Assembly: GCA_025458415.1 (NCBI GenBank)
Contig: JALOSN010000139.1
Coordinates: forward strand, 1 to 5,699
DNA length: 5,699 bases
Direction of reading: 5' to 3'
Origin: Hydrogenophaga sp.
GTDB lineage: Bacteria; Pseudomonadota; Gammaproteobacteria; Burkholderiales; Burkholderiaceae_C
The translations under genes and the position numbers were made by a program. The notes under the pieces are model-generated. The model worked only from the letters and a program-made list of their open reading frames with translations. It was not told the DNA's origin and searched no databases. This document shows positions 4,990 to 5,699 of the stretch, piece after piece (the stretch's first letter is position 1; every line of letters begins with the position of its first letter).

Positions 4990-5699
4990 TCAGGCCAAAG
5001 TCACGCGAGCAAACTTCCGCTTGCCCACCTGCACCACGTACACACCCGCGCCCAGCTTCAGGCCCTTGTCGCTGACCACCGACGAGTCGATGCGCACGCC
5101 GCCGCCGTCGATCAGACGGTTGCCCTCGCCGTTGGACGCCACCAGCCCGGCCGCATTGAGCAGCGCCGCCACGCCCATCGGCGCACCCGACAAAGAGACT
5201 TCGGGAATCTCGTCCGGCACGCCGCCCTTGCTGCGGTTGATGAAGTCCTGCTCGGCCGCAACGGCGGCCGCCGCGCTGTGGAAACGCGCCGTGATCTCCT
5301 TGGCCAGCATGACCTTCGCGTCCTTGGGGTTGCGGCCGCCCTCGACCTCCTTCTTCAGCGCCTCGATCTCGGCCATCGACTTGAAGGACAGCAGCGTGTA
5401 CCAGCGCCACATCAGCGTGTCGCTGATGGAGAGGACCTTGGCGAACATGGTGTTGGCATCCTCGGTGATGCCGATGTAGTTGTTCTTGGACTTCGACATC
5501 TTCTCGATGCCGTCCAGACCCTCCAGCAGCGGCATCGTCAGGATGCACTGCGGCTCCTGGCCATACTCCTGCTGCAGGTGGCGCCCCATCAGCAGGTTGA
5601 ACTTCTGGTCCGTGCCGCCCAGTTCCAGGTCGGACTTGAGCGCCACCGAGTCGTAGCCCTGCATCAGCGGGTACAGGAACTCGTGCACGCTGATCGGCG
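4990..5699 (-). CDS. tyrS: Tyrosyl-tRNA synthetase, C-terminal part (cut by window edge)
   Basis: Class I aminoacyl-tRNA synthetase that charges tRNA-Tyr. About 235 residues are visible, roughly the last 60% of a usual 400-residue enzyme; the N-terminal HIGH motif lies beyond the window. Visible parts are the catalytic-domain end with MQGYDSVAL and ELGGTDQKFNLLMGR, the ATP-binding loop IEKMSKSKNN, the helical anticodon-binding region, and a C-terminal S4 RNA-binding domain (about the last 65 residues, SGAPMGVAALLNAAGL onward). The motif is true KMSKS rather than the KFGKT of E. coli TyrS, placing it in the TyrZ-like branch. The frame is open to the window edge, so the GTG at 5688 is an internal valine, not the start. 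The gene converges on the ankyrin gene. The gap holds the inverted-repeat block, and no clear U-tract terminator was seen after the tyrS stop. Confidence 0.95.
   Translation of the reverse strand, partial: PISVHEFLYPLMQGYDSVALKSDLELGGTDQKFNLLMGRHLQQEYGQEPQCILTMPLLEGLDGIEKMSKSKNNYIGITEDANTMFAKVLSISDTLMWRWYTLLSFKSMAEIEALKKEVEGGRNPKDAKVMLAKEITARFHSAAAAVAAEQDFINRSKGGVPDEIPEVSLSGAPMGVAALLNAAGLVASNGEGNRLIDGGGVRIDSSVVSDKGLKLGAGVYVVQVGKRKFARVTLA

Noticed and set aside
4700..5548. Frames on both strands across the repeat block and tyrS (4700-5479 plus; 4796-5548 minus)
   Set aside because: They overlap tyrS in wrong frames and have repeat-derived or low-complexity sequence.

Overview
The window is GC-rich bacterial DNA with dense coding. 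The pairing of a XanB2-type chorismatase with a flavin-dependent halogenase is typical of the xanthomonadin (brominated aryl polyene pigment) locus. This points to a gammaproteobacterium of the Xanthomonadaceae/Lysobacteraceae. The assignment rests on protein motifs and gene content read by eye; no database search was possible.

Layout, right to left, because most genes are on the minus strand. Positions 4990-5699 hold the C-terminal half of tyrosyl-tRNA synthetase (KMSKS type), cut by the window edge. Positions 4741-4989 are a non-coding block built of nested inverted repeats. It lies between the converging ends of tyrS and a plus-strand gene at 4093-4746 for a small secreted ankyrin-repeat protein. 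A divergent intergenic region (3897-4092) separates that gene from a tightly packed minus-strand run: a cation diffusion facilitator (2952-3896), D-aminoacyl-tRNA deacylase dtd (2515-2955), a flavin-dependent halogenase-like protein (2515 down to 1087), a XanB2-like chorismatase (1090 down to 98), and the first 23 codons of an exported protein (71 down to 1). Two junctions in this run are GTGA overlaps, and a third is a TGA stop abutting an ATG.

The run appears to join two functions. The upstream pair (metal transporter, Dtd) is housekeeping. The downstream genes look like the start of a pigment cluster: the chorismatase would make hydroxybenzoate from chorismate as the aryl starter, and the halogenase would halogenate the aryl group. 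A perfect TATAAT box just inside the 5' end of the longest halogenase reading frame suggests a promoter for the pigment genes. That would move the true halogenase start to an ATG at 2451 or 2445.

No RNA gene, CRISPR array, transposase or phage gene was seen. The least explained DNA is the repeat mosaic at 4741-4965, whose left arm contains the stop codon of the ankyrin gene.
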